64,000 nucleotides of DNA from positions 64,918,001 to 64,982,000 of the forward strand of contig JAZBRS010000074.1 in the NCBI GenBank assembly GCA_037176725.1. The letters are read 5' to 3'. Positions 11,117-21,176 of this stretch are shown here, piece after piece; the stretch's first letter is position 1; every line of letters begins with the position of its first letter. The position numbers and the translations under genes are program-made. The notes under the pieces were generated by a model. That model was given only the letters and a program-made list of their open reading frames with translations. It had not been told where the DNA came from and ran no database searches. The stretch is from Posidonia oceanica (Eukaryota > Streptophyta > Magnoliopsida > Alismatales > Posidoniaceae).

Positions 11117-11828
11117 CTAGATGTCAAAGAACCATGGGTTCCCGTCATCCTCTATGTTGTAGCAAACTTCAAACGTGCCTACCCTTGATTCTCCAGCTTT
11201 CTGTCTAAGCTCCACGGCCCATGGCTCAGTTGAGTCAATGGCAGGCATCCCGTGTTGCTGAACCATTATTGTTTGCTCCCGGATATTGATGGGGAACTCG
11301 ATTGAGGAAGCCAGCGAAGCGAGAGCATCTGCTAGTAGGTTGTGACTCCGGAAGGTGTGGACATACACCACTTGCTGAAACCGCACCAATAGGAGGCGTG
11401 CAATGCCTTTGTATTCTTCTAGCCTTGGGTTGAGGGTTCTATACTTGTTCAGAATTTGTCTTAGAACCAATTGGGAGTCTCCGATGAGTTTCAACCGCTT
11501 TGTCCCTAGCTCCAGTGCTAGGCGTAATCCGAGGATCAAGGCCTCGTATTTTGCAACATTGTTGGTATTTGCGGTGAAGTTTAGCTATACAGCTCGAGAG
11601 AACTCCTTCTAGAGTGAGAAGTGCTACTCCGATGCCTGCCCCTTGTCTGTTGAGTGCTCCATCAAAGTAGAGAGTCCATTGTCGAATGGGAGACTTGGTA
11701 GCTTGTATTTCCAGTATTTCCTCATCAGGGAAGTCTGTTCGGACTGGTTGATAATCTTCTATTGGTAATTCCGCCAGGTGATCTGCAATGGCTTGCCCCT
11801 TGACCGCCTTCTGGGACACATATTGCAA
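11117..11828 (-). pseudogene. Element A second (archaeal-type) RNase H, frameshifted
   Basis: The frame from 11828 reads QYVSQKAVKGQAIADHLAEL (the usual linker), then RQWTLYFDGALNRQGAGIG, which carries the first catalytic Asp. The frame then shifts near 11540 and continues ALILGLRLALELGTKRLKLIGDSQLV (GDSQLV holds a further Asp) and NLLADALASLASS. The NNxAEYEA stretch reads NNVAKYEA, so the conserved acidic residue appears lost. A second RNase H between the RT-linked one and integrase is what places the element in the Tat lineage. Confidence 0.8.
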
Positions 11829-11852
11829 GTCAAATTCAGTAAGGAGGAGTTG

Positions 11853-12205
11853 TCACCTTGCCAATCTCCCAGAGAGGGCTGGCTTCTCGAACATATATTT
11901 GATTGGGTCCATCTTGGCGATGTAACAGACTTTATGGGCTAGGAAGTAGTGTCTCAACTTTTGAGATGCCCATACCAAGGCCAAGCAGTGCTTTTCTATG
12001 GCTGTATACTTCTCTTCATAACCCAGGAAAGTTCTACTCAGGTAATAGATGGCTTTTTCCTTCTTGCCATCCTCATCATGTTGAGCTAGCACTACCCCTA
12101 TTAATGATGCAGTGACTGCCACATAGAGTAGCAAAGGCTTCCCTGATATAGACGCTGACAAGACTGGGGATTCATGAGGTATGCTTTGAGTTCATCAAAA
12201 GCTTT
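11853..12205 (-). pseudogene. Element A RT-linked RNase H, degenerate
   Basis: Shows LLLYVAVTASLIGVVLAQHD, IYYLSRTFLGYEEKYTAIEKHC, LALVWASQKLRHYF and MDPIKYMFEKPALSGRLAR, the normal order for the connection/RNase H domain. The first catalytic Asp (usually in VTDTA or VSDSA) is replaced (VTASL). In Tat elements this domain is often inactive and the second RNase H is thought to compensate. It is out of frame with RT and ends in a TGA where Trp is expected. Confidence 0.8.
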
Positions 12206-13378
12206 CTAGCATTTCTCATCCCAGGTAAATTCCCTCCCTCCTTTCAGTAACTTATAAAACGGCTTACATTGATCTGCATGCTGTGAGATGAACTGTAAAC
12301 GGCCGATAAGTCCTCTGAGTTCCTTTATGTTTCGGGGCGGAGGCATCTGTGCTATTGCTCTAGCCTTCTGCGGGTCCACCTCGATTCCTCTTTTGCTGAT
12401 GATGAAGCCTAGTAGCTTCCCAGCAGTTACCCCAAACACGCATTTCCTTAGGTTCATTTTTAGCTGATATTGCCTTGCTCTGCTCAGCACTCTTCTTAGC
12501 GCCTCAAAGTGTGCTTCCCTTGTTCTTGATTTGACCAAGATATCGTCAACATACACTTCCATACAATCGTGCATCATGTCATGGAAGATGGCCATCATCG
12601 CTCTCTGATATGTTGCGCCGGCGTTCTTGAGACCGAATGTCATGACTACATAGCAATATGTCCCCCATGGCGTGATGAACGACGTCTTCTCTTGGTCCTC
12701 CTCTACTAGCTTAATCTGATTGTAACCGGAGAAGCCGTCCATGAAAGATAGCATCTCAAATCCTGCTGTATTGTCCACTAGCAAGTCAATATGTGGCAAA
12801 GGGAAGTCGTCTTTGGGATAGGCGGCGTTGAGGTTGCGATAGTCAATGCAAACCCGAACCTTCCCGTCCTTTTTGGTCACTGGTACTATATTTGAGACCC
12901 AACTGGGGTACACAACCACCCTGATGAATTTCGCTTTATGGAGCTTGTCAATTTCTTCTTTGACTTTGAGGGCGAGTTCCGGCCTTAGTCGCCTTAACTT
13001 CTGCTTGACGGGTTTGGTTCCAGAGTTTAGTGGAAGCAGGTGTTCCACTAGGGCTGATTGTAGACCAAGCATATCCTCGTACTTGAAGGCCAGTACATCC
13101 ACAAATTCTTTCAAGATTTGGACCATTTCCTCCTGCTCTTTTGGACTCAGACTTGCACTTATGAGTATTGGTTTTGGCTCTTCGATGGTTCCCAGGTTGA
13201 CCTCCACGGTCTCTTCTTCAGCTGCCTTGGTTTGCTCATCATATTTGTCCATGAGGTGCTTAAGGAGGTTTGAGTCGGCCTCTTGATCTTCTTCCTCATC
13301 ACTGCAGTTAACCAGCTCATATGCCTCCATTCCTGCACACTTCCCAAACCGGTCAAATTCTTCTACTAGGAAGACCAT
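12206..13378 (-). pseudogene. Element A reverse transcriptase, open for 390 codons
   Basis: The best-preserved part of A. It begins in an acidic linker (DEEEDQEADSN), then ILKEFVDVLAFKYEDMLGL, KPVKQKLRRLRPE, NIVPVTKKDGKVRVCIDYRNLN, DDFPLPHIDLLVDNTAG, SFMDGFSGYNQI, TPWGTYCYVVMTFGLKNAGATYQRAM and the catalytic EVYVDDILVKS, then LGFIISKRGIEVDP and the thumb. All RT fingerprint motifs are present and there is no stop within this interval. Upstream, the same frame stays open to 13702 apart from one TAG at 13397-13399, which sits in LP*ELATAN where CAG is likely. It copies element RNA into DNA. Frame changes on both sides make the polyprotein non-functional as it stands. Confidence 0.9.
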
Positions 13379-13628
13379 GTTAGCAGTAGCCAGCTCCTAA
13401 GGCAATGCCTCCGTGTATTGACACACGTGCACAGTTTTGGAAGCGGTGGTCGAAGTTGACCGCGAGCTGCTAGAACTAACATGGTGATCCTCTCCCTTAT
13501 TGAAAACAGAAAGTAAATTACTTTTATTTCTAGGAAATGAAAACAATGTAGAATTAAACAAAGTTTTATTTACAGCATCTAGGGGGATGCCCCTAGAGTT
13601 ACCTCCATCAGTAGAGGTAGGAGCCTTT

Positions 13629-14372
13629 CTAGGCAGGCTCATCATGGTCGACGTTCCCATCATCTTTGAGAAGCTCATGGTCGGCCCCTGGATCGGGGTC
13701 AACTTCAGGTCTTTGAGGCTGCAGACCTTTAGAGAGATCAGTCGTGAGGCGGCGGACCCTATCTACGAGTTGTTGTGACTTGCATAGAGTTTGCCCTAGC
13801 CTTTGCTCCAAAGAGGAAGAGATGTCCGGAGTTGGAGGAGGCGGAGGCTTGGAAGCAGCGATGCCGAAAGAAGAGGGAGAAGAAGAAAGAGGTGGCCGAT
13901 CCGGAGGTTCGGGGGCTGGTGCGCCTAATAGTGGTGGCGATGATGTTGCAGTCTGACCTTTGTGAGGCTCTGCTGGCAACTCTTCTGCAGTCTGACCTTC
14001 GTAAGGCTCTGCTGTCAATTCCCTTGCAGTCTGACCTTCGTGAGGCTCTGCTGGCAATTCAAGTGTTTGGAATAAGCCGGAAATGTTTACGTTGGTTGTG
14101 TCCTTTGCACTTTGGAGAGTGTGTTTGGTTGATTGTGCCAAAATAATATTTCCTAAGGGGGATGAATTCGGGTTGAAGATCCCTATGCTGGTAAAATGTC
14201 CTTGTAGATTCCACTGTAATGGTCGTCCGTCGGAGAACTGGTCGAAACCGAGTCCTCCCCTTCCTTCTCTGTCACAGGCCGTTACTGGCTCCTTCATTCC
14301 CTTTCCTACTTGGCCTAAGCCCTGGCCTTCCTTGTAGCCAATTCTCCTCATGATCTCCCATCCCACATTCAT
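13629..14372 (-). pseudogene. Element A G-patch domain and Pro-rich linker
   Basis: Starts MNVGWEIMRRIGYKEGQGLGQVGKGMKEPV, a clear G-patch (regular Gly in GYKEGQGLG), followed by a linker with three imperfect repeats of about 14 residues around PAEPHEGQTA, then Pro-rich sequence and a coiled RQRxLGQ-like segment. It shares the frame of gag and protease. It ends at 13629, 74 nt past the point (13702) where the RT frame opens, so the two frames overlap. G-patches bind RNA or helicases and are frequent between PR and RT in this clade. Confidence 0.75.
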
Positions 14373-14429
14373 GGAGGGTTTTTTGCTTTTTGAGGGTTCC
14401 TTCTTCTTGTGAAATAGCCTAGGCCTGGC

Positions 14430-15944
14430 CTACTTGTCTCTTAGCTTGACCATAGATACTACGTTCTTGCCCTTTTCGACGTGGGTCGGCTTTTCTCGCA
14501 CACTGAACTGGTGTGGCAGGTATATCACATTTGCCTCTGCTTCTTGGCCTGGTATGTCCCCTGCTATCGTGATGATTTTCCCATCGTGAGGGAATTTCAG
14601 GCATTGGTGCCGAGGAGATGATACTCCTTTTAAACTGTCCAGCCATTGTCTCCCTAGGATGATCTGATATAGGACATTGATGTCTATGACGATTAGTTGG
14701 GTTAGAACCTGAGCTGGTCCTATCCCTATCTTTGTGGTCCACTTGCCGTGTGCTTTGCTTTTGCTGTCATCATACCCGACAATCGTCATATCAATGGGGG
14801 TTAAGGAAGCCTCATTTACGCCCAAGGCTCGTATTGTATTTAACGAGCAAATGTTCATTGATGCACCAGTATCTATGAGCACTTCAGAAACTAAGTGATT
14901 GTTTATAGAAATGGTTACATTCAAGGGTGCTTTTCTCCTCTCTATTGGTGCCAACTCGCTATCAGCAAAGGTAATGATAGACTCTACAAAGGCCGCTGTA
15001 GCTATAACATGGAGTTCCTCTGCTGGCATATCTGGGGCAACTTGGGCCTTTTCTAGCACTTCTTGTAGAATTTTCCGATGTTGATTTGAGCTGTTTATGA
15101 GGTCATAGATCGAGATCTTGGCCTGCGTCTTCTTTAATTGCTCTAGGATGTCATATTCCACCGACCCGGGTCCTACTTCAGGTCTAACCGGCCTTGTTTG
15201 CTCTGTTGGTGGTATGATTTGGTTTGACAGCCTCCCCCCTCTAGTGATGGGCGCAGCAGCCTCATTTCCTTTGTACGGGTCGTTGGATGCTCCTTTCTTG
15301 AGCGGCCAGGGGAAGATGGACTCCCTCCGTATAGGTCCGCCAAGCTCTAGTGGCTTTGTGGCCCTAGCTTGCTGCTCTGTTGGCACTCGGAAGATTGGAG
15401 ATGACGGAGTAGTAGTGCTCCGGAATATTGAAGTGTTGAGGGCTGGCAATTGACTTGATGGTGGCCTAGCTGCTCTGAAGATTGGGGAGACTGGTGGCGA
15501 CAGCGGCTTGGGATCCCACAACAGTGATTTTCTCCACGGCAGACGTTGTGGCTCCTCCTCTTCCCGAAGGGTTGCAATTTTTGGCTCGGGCATCTTGAAT
15601 GTGCATAGAATCCCCGGTCGATTAGCTAGAATGCTGACGACCGCTCCTTGGTATTTGAATTTTAGCATTTGATGAACTAAAGATGCTACGGCCCCGACCT
15701 CTGCTAGCCAAGACCTCCCTAGGATGAGTGGCTCCAGGACTTCCTCCTTCATAATGATCACCGAAGTAATACTGGTCAAAGGACCGACTGTGATTTCGAT
15801 GGGCATTATCCCTAGTGCCAATTTCTCCTTCTGATCAAACCCGGTGCACATAAAGGGAGTTCTATCTAGCTCACCTTCATTTAGCCCTAAGCTTCGGAGT
15901 GTGGAGAGAGAACTGAGGCTTCGGCTCGCTCCAGTGTCAACCAA
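14430..15944 (-). pseudogene. Element A protease region with two retropepsin-like domains
   Basis: Two aspartic protease modules lie in one open frame. The first begins VLVDTGASRSLSSLSTLRSLGL and has PLTSITSVIIMKEEVLEPLILGRSWL. The second begins SEVLIDTGASMNICSLNTIRALGV and has GPAQVLTQLIVIDINVLYQIILGRQWL followed by HQCLKFPHDGKIITIAGD. Both keep the D-T-G-A-S catalytic motif and the downstream hydrophobic-Leu-Gly-Arg element. About 200 residues of Pro/Ser-rich linker separate them. A TAA lies just upstream of the first (about 15951). Retropepsins act as dimers of single domains; a tandem pair could form one covalent enzyme. The frame ends with TAG at 14430-14432 in DK*ARPR. Confidence 0.8.
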
Positions 15945-16256
15945 TACTCCTTACAGCGCATGGTCATTGATGCCTACTGTGATGACAAGCGGCAGCTCTT
16001 GCTTATATGGGGGTGGAAGCTCCGCAACTTTGAAGACTATATTTTCTCGTTCAAATCGCTAATTGGCTTTTTGAACTTGGCTTTCTTCCTTCATATCCTC
16101 TTATGGTCCCTCCACTACTGCTGTGAGGTTGAACTGGCTAAGGAGATCTTTCACTGTTGGCTCCTTGTCTGCCTCGCTGTCCCAATCATCATCTGAGATT
16201 ATTCCCGAATGTTCAGCTTGGCTGTCCCAGTCTTCTTCTGGTATGACATAGTTGTC

Positions 16257-18263
16257 CTAGTCTTTTGATGTTAGCGGATTAGGGAGCTGTTCATCCTGGA
16301 ATGCCATAACTTGGTGCTTGGGGAGAGGGTTGCTGTAGACCTGTTGAGACGTCCCTGTCTGCTTTCTCTGTTTGGCTCTTTTCACCAGGACATCCCATTC
16401 AAACACATCTGCCTCTACCATGTCATAGACTATGTCCCTGAAAGTCCAACAGTCATTGATGTTGTGACCATGTACCCTATGGAACGGGCAGTATTTGCTC
16501 TGGTCACAGTTTGGCAATTCAGGCCTAGTTGGCGGGAGTTCGATTGCTTTTGCATCCTCTAGCTCTATGAACATATTTGCTAGTGTGATCGGTAAAGGAG
16601 GGTAATGGTCTCTTCTTCCCTTTTTGCTTGGCAATGGAGGGGGAACATTATGATAACCGCCCCCGTTCCCAGTGTTGTTGGGGGGATTTCTATTGTTGGC
16701 CTAGCCATTTTGATTGCCCCTAGTCCATTGCTGCTGGGGAGCATTCCACATAGGGCGGATTTGTTGCTGAGGGGGAGGGTTATTCCATGCCTACTGTTGC
16801 TGAGGAGGGCGGCTCCATGCTTGCTGTTGCTGAGGAGGAGGGCGGCTCCATGCTTGCTGTTGCTGAGGAGGAGGGTGGCTCCATGCTTGCTGTTGCTGAG
16901 GAGGAGGGTGGCTCCAAGTTTGCTGTTGCTGAGGAGGAGGGTGACTCCAGGTTGGCTGTTGTGAAGCTAGTATAGCCCTTTGTTCGAATGGCCTAGGTGC
17001 GGAGCCCATCTTGTTGACGACTCCGGTCACGCCCTCTACTACCTATGTTTTCCGGCTCTTCTTTGGCTCCTCCATGAATTCATGCAGATTTTCTTTAACG
17101 GTGGCCGCCACTTCATATAAGGCCGTCACATTGGGACAGTAGGCATGTATGAGCCCCTTCTTCATCGGTCTAGTGGTGTTTGCAATGAGGGTCTGGACCA
17201 CCTATCTCTCCAAACTGGTCAGTCCTGATCTGGCCGCCATTTCCTGCCATCTGTTGGCGAATGTCACTCAGCTTTCACCTTGCTTCATGACCTCCTTGCT
17301 TAGGTCGTGGAAGGTTGGCTTGGGGTCTATCTTGTGCTGGTATTTTGTGAGGAAGCTATCTCTGATTTTATCAAAGCTGCTGAGGTCTTCCTTGGAGAGA
17401 GTGAGAAACCAATCCATGGGCTCTCCTTCAAGTGAGTAGAAGAACAGGTGTACAACAAGCCCCAAATCATGGAAGTAGGGGGCTGACTCCATTTGGAACC
17501 GCACTAGGTGGCTGAGCGGGTTAGTGGTTCCGTTGAACTTGGGAGTCTTCAGGTACTTGAAGCTCGGAGGTAATCTGAACGGGGGAAACTGGCTCATGTC
17601 AAAGTTTGCCGGAGCCTAGGTATGTACCCCTAATGCGCTGAGCATTTTTCTCATCTCATCCAAATTTGCTATCCTGGCTGATGGGGTCGGGACATGTGAG
17701 TTGAAGGACTGATGGTTCTGCTGCTGATGAAGGTAGCTGTTGCAGAAGTGTTGAGGTACGACCTGCTCGTATCATGGGGGAAATGCCTGATGGTGGTGAT
17801 GATCTGGCCGAGGCTGATTTCCTAACGTAGGTGGTTGGAGATGATGTCTTGGATAGACTCCTTCCTTGTACTCGCCATGTGGCATGTAATTTTATTCCTG
17901 AATCAAGGGGTTGGCCCTTGAGTTATAAGCTCCGTTGAGCACTGTACCATGACCTAGGTGGTTTGTGTTCGGCGGTGGGTTGCCATTTTGTCCCTGGTAT
18001 AGATCTTCAGTGGTATGGTCCGCAACTGGCCTTCGTTGTCCTTCATCGAGGTGGGGTGGCTACTGGAGGTTGTTCTGACATGGCCCCATAGGGGTTGATG
18101 CCTCTTCGTTTAAGAACTGGTACATGACTTTGTACTGGATCGAGTCTGGATCTAAGGCTTCTCTAGTGATTGGATGGTAGATTGTGGGCTCCTCTCCCGA
18201 GGTACTTACTAAGTCTGACCTCTCTCTTTCTGGCTGTTCAGCTTCAAGGATTTGGTTCATCAT
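16257..18263 (-). pseudogene. Element A gag, broken by many stops
   Basis: The likely start is Met-Met at 18263. The capsid-like core is at 17597-17268: FPPFRLPPSFKYLKTPKFNG, TNPLSHLVRFQMESAPYFHD, LEGEPMDWFLTLSKEDLSSFDKIRDSFLTKYQ. Next come a Pro/Gln repeat (16791-17030) and a zinc-knuckle-like YCPFHRVHGHNINDCWTFRD near 16480. The pieces 18263, 17597, 16634 and the protease all share one frame, so this was one gag-pro ORF. At least four stops sit where Gln fits (LQ*PPH, HT*APAN, ER*VVQ, KT*VVEG). A TGA and TAA also occur. Gag packages the genomic RNA. Confidence 0.75.
16798..16965 (-). repeat. 33-bp coding repeat in gag (Pro/Gln-rich)
   Basis: About five units of 33 bp, each encoding SHPPPQQQQAW on the minus strand. 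Period divisible by three keeps the frame. Low-complexity Gln/Pro tracts are common downstream of the capsid domain. Confidence 0.85.
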
Positions 18264-18298
18264 TGTGGTAGCTTTTGAGATGGAATTGGCTTCAGGGT

Positions 18299-18355
18299 GT
18301 AATACGCCTCAGAATGCGGCATATAACGTTGGACGTAGTAAACTGCGCGTTCAAC
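18299..18355. repeat. 28-bp palindromic repeat, cluster 5 (2 units)
   Basis: A 29-bp unit at 18299-18327 and a 28-bp unit at 18328-18355 ending GCGTTCAAC. It lies immediately upstream of the gag start on the minus strand. Confidence 0.85.
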
Positions 18356-18716
18356 GACCCCAGTTGTATTTCCTCTTGCCTTTTCTTTTCTTCTCAGCTT
18401 TTCTCTCTTTTTTTTGCTTTTCTGTTTTTTTGCTTTTCTGATTTTTTTGCTTTTCTAATTTTTTGCTTTTCTGATTTTTTCTCTTTTGCTCTTTTGCTTT
18501 TTTCTTCTTTTTTTTTCTTTTTTTGTATAAATGAAGGATTACAAGTGCTTGCAACGGAAAAGAAATTACAAACTTTGTGATCTAACACAAGTCCCTAGAA
18601 AGTAAATACTGAAAGATAAAACTACTACTGTCTTGCTTATGGTTATTTTCAATGTTTTACCCTGCAATTAATTCACCACAGAAAGGCTAGAAAATAAACA
18701 ACCACACAGAAAATAC
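18356..18716. other. Leader with T-rich (plus) tract
   Basis: 18361-18525 is almost pure pyrimidine on the plus strand, with repeats of about 17 bp around TTTTTGCTTTTCTG. On the sense (minus) strand it is a purine tract. The rest is A/T-rich with no coding sign. Confidence 0.6.
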
Positions 18717-18772
18717 GTTAGACGCGGAAACTACGGCGCACAACGTTAGACACAGAGATTCCAGCGGCTAAC
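18717..18772. repeat. 28-bp palindromic repeat, cluster 6 (2 units)
   Basis: Units 18717-18744 and 18745-18772, both starting GTTAGAC and ending CACAAC or GCTAAC, in the leader of element A. Confidence 0.9.
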
Positions 18773-19473
18773 GTCCTGTTTCAGAGAACTGCATAGAAAC
18801 ACTTTCAAACAGTGATTTAAGGTTTTAATTTCTGTTTTTGCTTTGAGATTAGTGTTTTAAACCTGCTATAGCTCTCTGGGTTCCTTAAGGCTTAGGTATG
18901 GCTTTTCTTTTCAGGGATTTCTATGGATCCTCACAAAATTAGTAAATATTTTTTGGTACTACCTTCTACCTCAACTCCTGAGGATGCTAGGGGGAGCCCG
19001 AATACACTTAGGTCCCTACCCCGTAGAGGTAGAGCCCAGTGTACTCGGGATTGATCGGGTCACTCACGTATCCACACACCAAGCACAATCAAACCACTAA
19101 AAGGGGAGGGAGGAATACAAGTCAAAGCTTGAGGTTCTAATTATCTTTCAACAAAAGCCAAGGAAGAAGAAGGGCCCCTTGTGAAAGATAATGACAATAC
19201 AAGTACCTTTCCTAAGCCCTTTGCAACAGAGGTGCTTGGGACTTAGACGGTTACTTATATAACTCAAGAAACAACACAAACAATTAGTTCCCAATGAGAG
19301 CCATGCAAGTCATATAAAAAGATTCGATTTTTATTTTTTTTTGCAAAGCACCTAAAGAAACTGAAGTTCTAGTCCCTACGGCAAAGCCGATCACCTCACA
19401 CCTCAGTCCTTGGGCCAGTTATGAAAAGAAAACTAAGAGAAAATTTAAAACAGAAGGTCTCTGTTCAGTAATC
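18773..19473. other. Leader of element A with a strong hairpin
   Basis: Non-coding leader. 18997-19049 can fold into a hairpin with arms CCCGAATACACT and AGTGTACTCGGG (11 of 12 positions pair), in the leader between PBS and gag where packaging or dimerisation signals are usual. No other feature seen. Confidence 0.45.
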
Positions 19474-19557
19474 GTTAGATGCGGATATTGGGGCGTCCAA
19501 TGTTAGACGCAAGGAATGGAATGTCTAATGTTAGACACGCCAGATCACGCGTACAAC
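19474..19557. repeat. 28-bp palindromic repeat, cluster 7 (3 units)
   Basis: Three contiguous units at 19474-19501, 19502-19529 and 19530-19557. The last has arms GTTAGACAC and GCGTACAAC. Confidence 0.9.
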
Positions 19558-19831
19558 ATACTGATAGAGTTTTTTTTTCAGAAAAACAGTGGCTTTTAAA
19601 AACCACCTCCACGCCCGAGAATCCAGAGAGAAGGGGGAGGTGATTTCAGTTATTCAGACGTAGAAAAAAACAGGAAGGGTCACGGTGCCTCAAAACACTA
19701 CGAGGAATTTCACCGCTACCTTAAAACTTATGAAAAATTAAGAAAAAACTAAAACTAAAACTAAGAATGTCAATAATGAAGGAGGAAGAAGAAAGAAAGG
19801 GCTTACTCACCTTGCACGGGGGCACTTTTAG

Positions 19832-19851
19832 CCATCCCACCGTGATCGCCA
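19832..19851 (-). other. Primer-binding site of element A
   Basis: On the minus strand TGGCGATCACGGTGGGATGG starts 3 bp inside the LTR end. The TGGCGA start is typical of Tat/Ogre primer sites, attributed in the literature to a tRNA-Arg. The tRNA was not checked. Confidence 0.65.
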
Positions 19852-20580
19852 GACTGTGGATATGGGGTTTTGGAGGAGAAGAGGCTTGTTCTTTTGGTTC
19901 TATTTGCTCTTTCTCGGGGTCCCCTTTTTGTATACAACTCCGTCACTCCACAGGTGATGGAATTGGTGTGATCACCACTCTCGGTTTGCTTTCACTAGCC
20001 CTCGAGATGCTTTGGGGAGATGTGATATGGTTGCGGGTTCAGCTACCTTGGAACAACGCCAGCGTTGCCCAAGGGTACCCGTGCTTGGTGAGCTTCTTCT
20101 TCTTTCTTCTTTCTCGTATGACAAATGTTAGCAAAACAAAAAATAATGCAAAGATGAATCAATACGTGTAGTAACTTATCCAGAATAAATAGAAAAGAAA
20201 ATAGAGAAACATAATGAATTACGTACCCGAGGGGTTTGATCCCCCCGGTTGCAACTAATAAAGATGTATGCTTAGCTACAACAATATATGAACTCAAAAT
20301 AAAATGCTTGATTATGCTATGGAATTAAACATGTGATATCAGAAAAGAAAAGAAAACAATAAAATAGAGTCCCCTTTATCTATGCACAGAGTGCAAAATA
20401 CGTTGACATGATGCCAACAACGACAAAGGGACACTCAAGCTTTTCGAAGACTTTCCGCCTTTCAAAATCTCTCTTCACTCTTTCAATTCTCGAGGACCTC
20501 ACTTCTCTAAAATCTTTTAATCTCAAGAGAGCATGTGAGTTCCAAAAATCCGACCATCAACCCTATAGGGGTACCCCTTC

Positions 20581-20587
20581 TTTTATA
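20581..20587 (-). promoter_or_regulatory. TATA box of the element A LTR
   Basis: TATAAAA on the minus strand, within a GC-moderate context, 65 bp downstream of cluster 8. It would set the start of the genomic RNA near 20550. Confidence 0.6.
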
Positions 20588-20651
20588 GAAGCAAAGGAGG
20601 AACAAACAAGGACACAAATGCCAAGTCAGCAGAATTTCCTGTTTCAGAAGT

Positions 20652-20707
20652 GTTATACGCTGGAAAACCAGCATGTAACGTTATAAGCGAGAGTCCCAGC
20701 GTATAAC
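20652..20707. repeat. 28-bp palindromic repeat, cluster 8 (2 units, LTR U3)
   Basis: Units 20652-20679 and 20680-20707. In the first, GTTATACGCTGG and CCAGCATGTAAC pair at 10 of 12 positions around an AAAA loop. Confidence 0.9.
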
Positions 20708-20880
20708 GACCTCCGAGGCATAACTGCTAGGATAAAGGAAGATTCCCCAATTAAGGAGTCATTAAGTGTGTTTAAACTCAGCTTTGATAGCTTTGACCGG
20801 TCAACAGGTTCCAAAGAAGGCAAAAAACGATTTTTGAATTTGGCCAAATAAGGAAAGCTTTGGGCTGACTGGGTTGCCAC

Positions 20881-20964
20881 GTTGGACGCTGGAAAACCAG
20901 TGGCCAATGTTAGCTGCTGGAGAACCAACGGCCAACGTTGTACGCTGAGAAGCCGGCATACAAC
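20881..20964. repeat. 28-bp palindromic repeat, cluster 9 (3 units, LTR U3)
   Basis: Contiguous units 20881-20908, 20909-20936 and 20937-20964. Their centres (GCTGGAAAACCAG and GCTGGAGAACCAA) are also palindromic. Confidence 0.9.
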
Positions 20965-21176
20965 ACCCTCAGTCAGTTCAATTTTCAAATTTGGTCAAGA
21001 CATGAAGAACACTCAAGTTGCCGACACTTGGAGCTTAGATAAGGATAACATTTTGGACTTAAGAGAAAACATTTGGCTCGAGTGAGACATTCTGGATTGG
21101 GCAGAGGGCTTCTAAGAATGACCTAATGCAAGAGACTATACTAACATGAAGGGAGTGCCAAAACGGGGTATCTACA

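Larger units (their letters stand above)
1..21176 (-). mobile_element. Element A: giant Tat-lineage Ty3/Gypsy retrotransposon (3' end off window)
   Basis: On the minus strand the order is LTR (21176-19855), primer-binding site, leader, gag, protease, G-patch, reverse transcriptase, RNase H, a second RNase H and integrase (ending at 9897). An RNase H duplicated between RT and integrase is the mark of the Tat clade (Ogre, Retand, TatIV-VI). Downstream of integrase, three genes lie on the opposite strand; antisense extra ORFs in this position are, as I recall, known in Retand-type elements. A 28-bp palindromic repeat occurs in every non-coding gap between 1284 and 20964 and nowhere outside, which argues that the whole stretch is one element. 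The 3' LTR must lie left of base 1. All polyprotein parts carry stops or frame changes, so the copy is dead. The left part could alternatively include a nested relative. Confidence 0.8.
19855..21176 (-). mobile_element. Element A 5' LTR (1322 bp)
   Basis: On the minus strand it starts TGTAGATACCCCGTTTTGGC and ends CCATATCCACA; the TGTAGAYACCCC start is usual for Tat/Ogre LTRs. It contains two 28-bp clusters (20652-20707 and 20881-20964) upstream of a TATA box at 20581-20587. The sister LTR is outside the window, so length and identity cannot be compared. Bases 21177-21181 (GCGAC) are the expected target-duplication copy. Confidence 0.75.

Noticed and set aside
12846..13286. Plus-strand ORF of 146 codons over the RT of element A.
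   Set aside because: Shadow of the minus-strand RT frame, which has all RT motifs.
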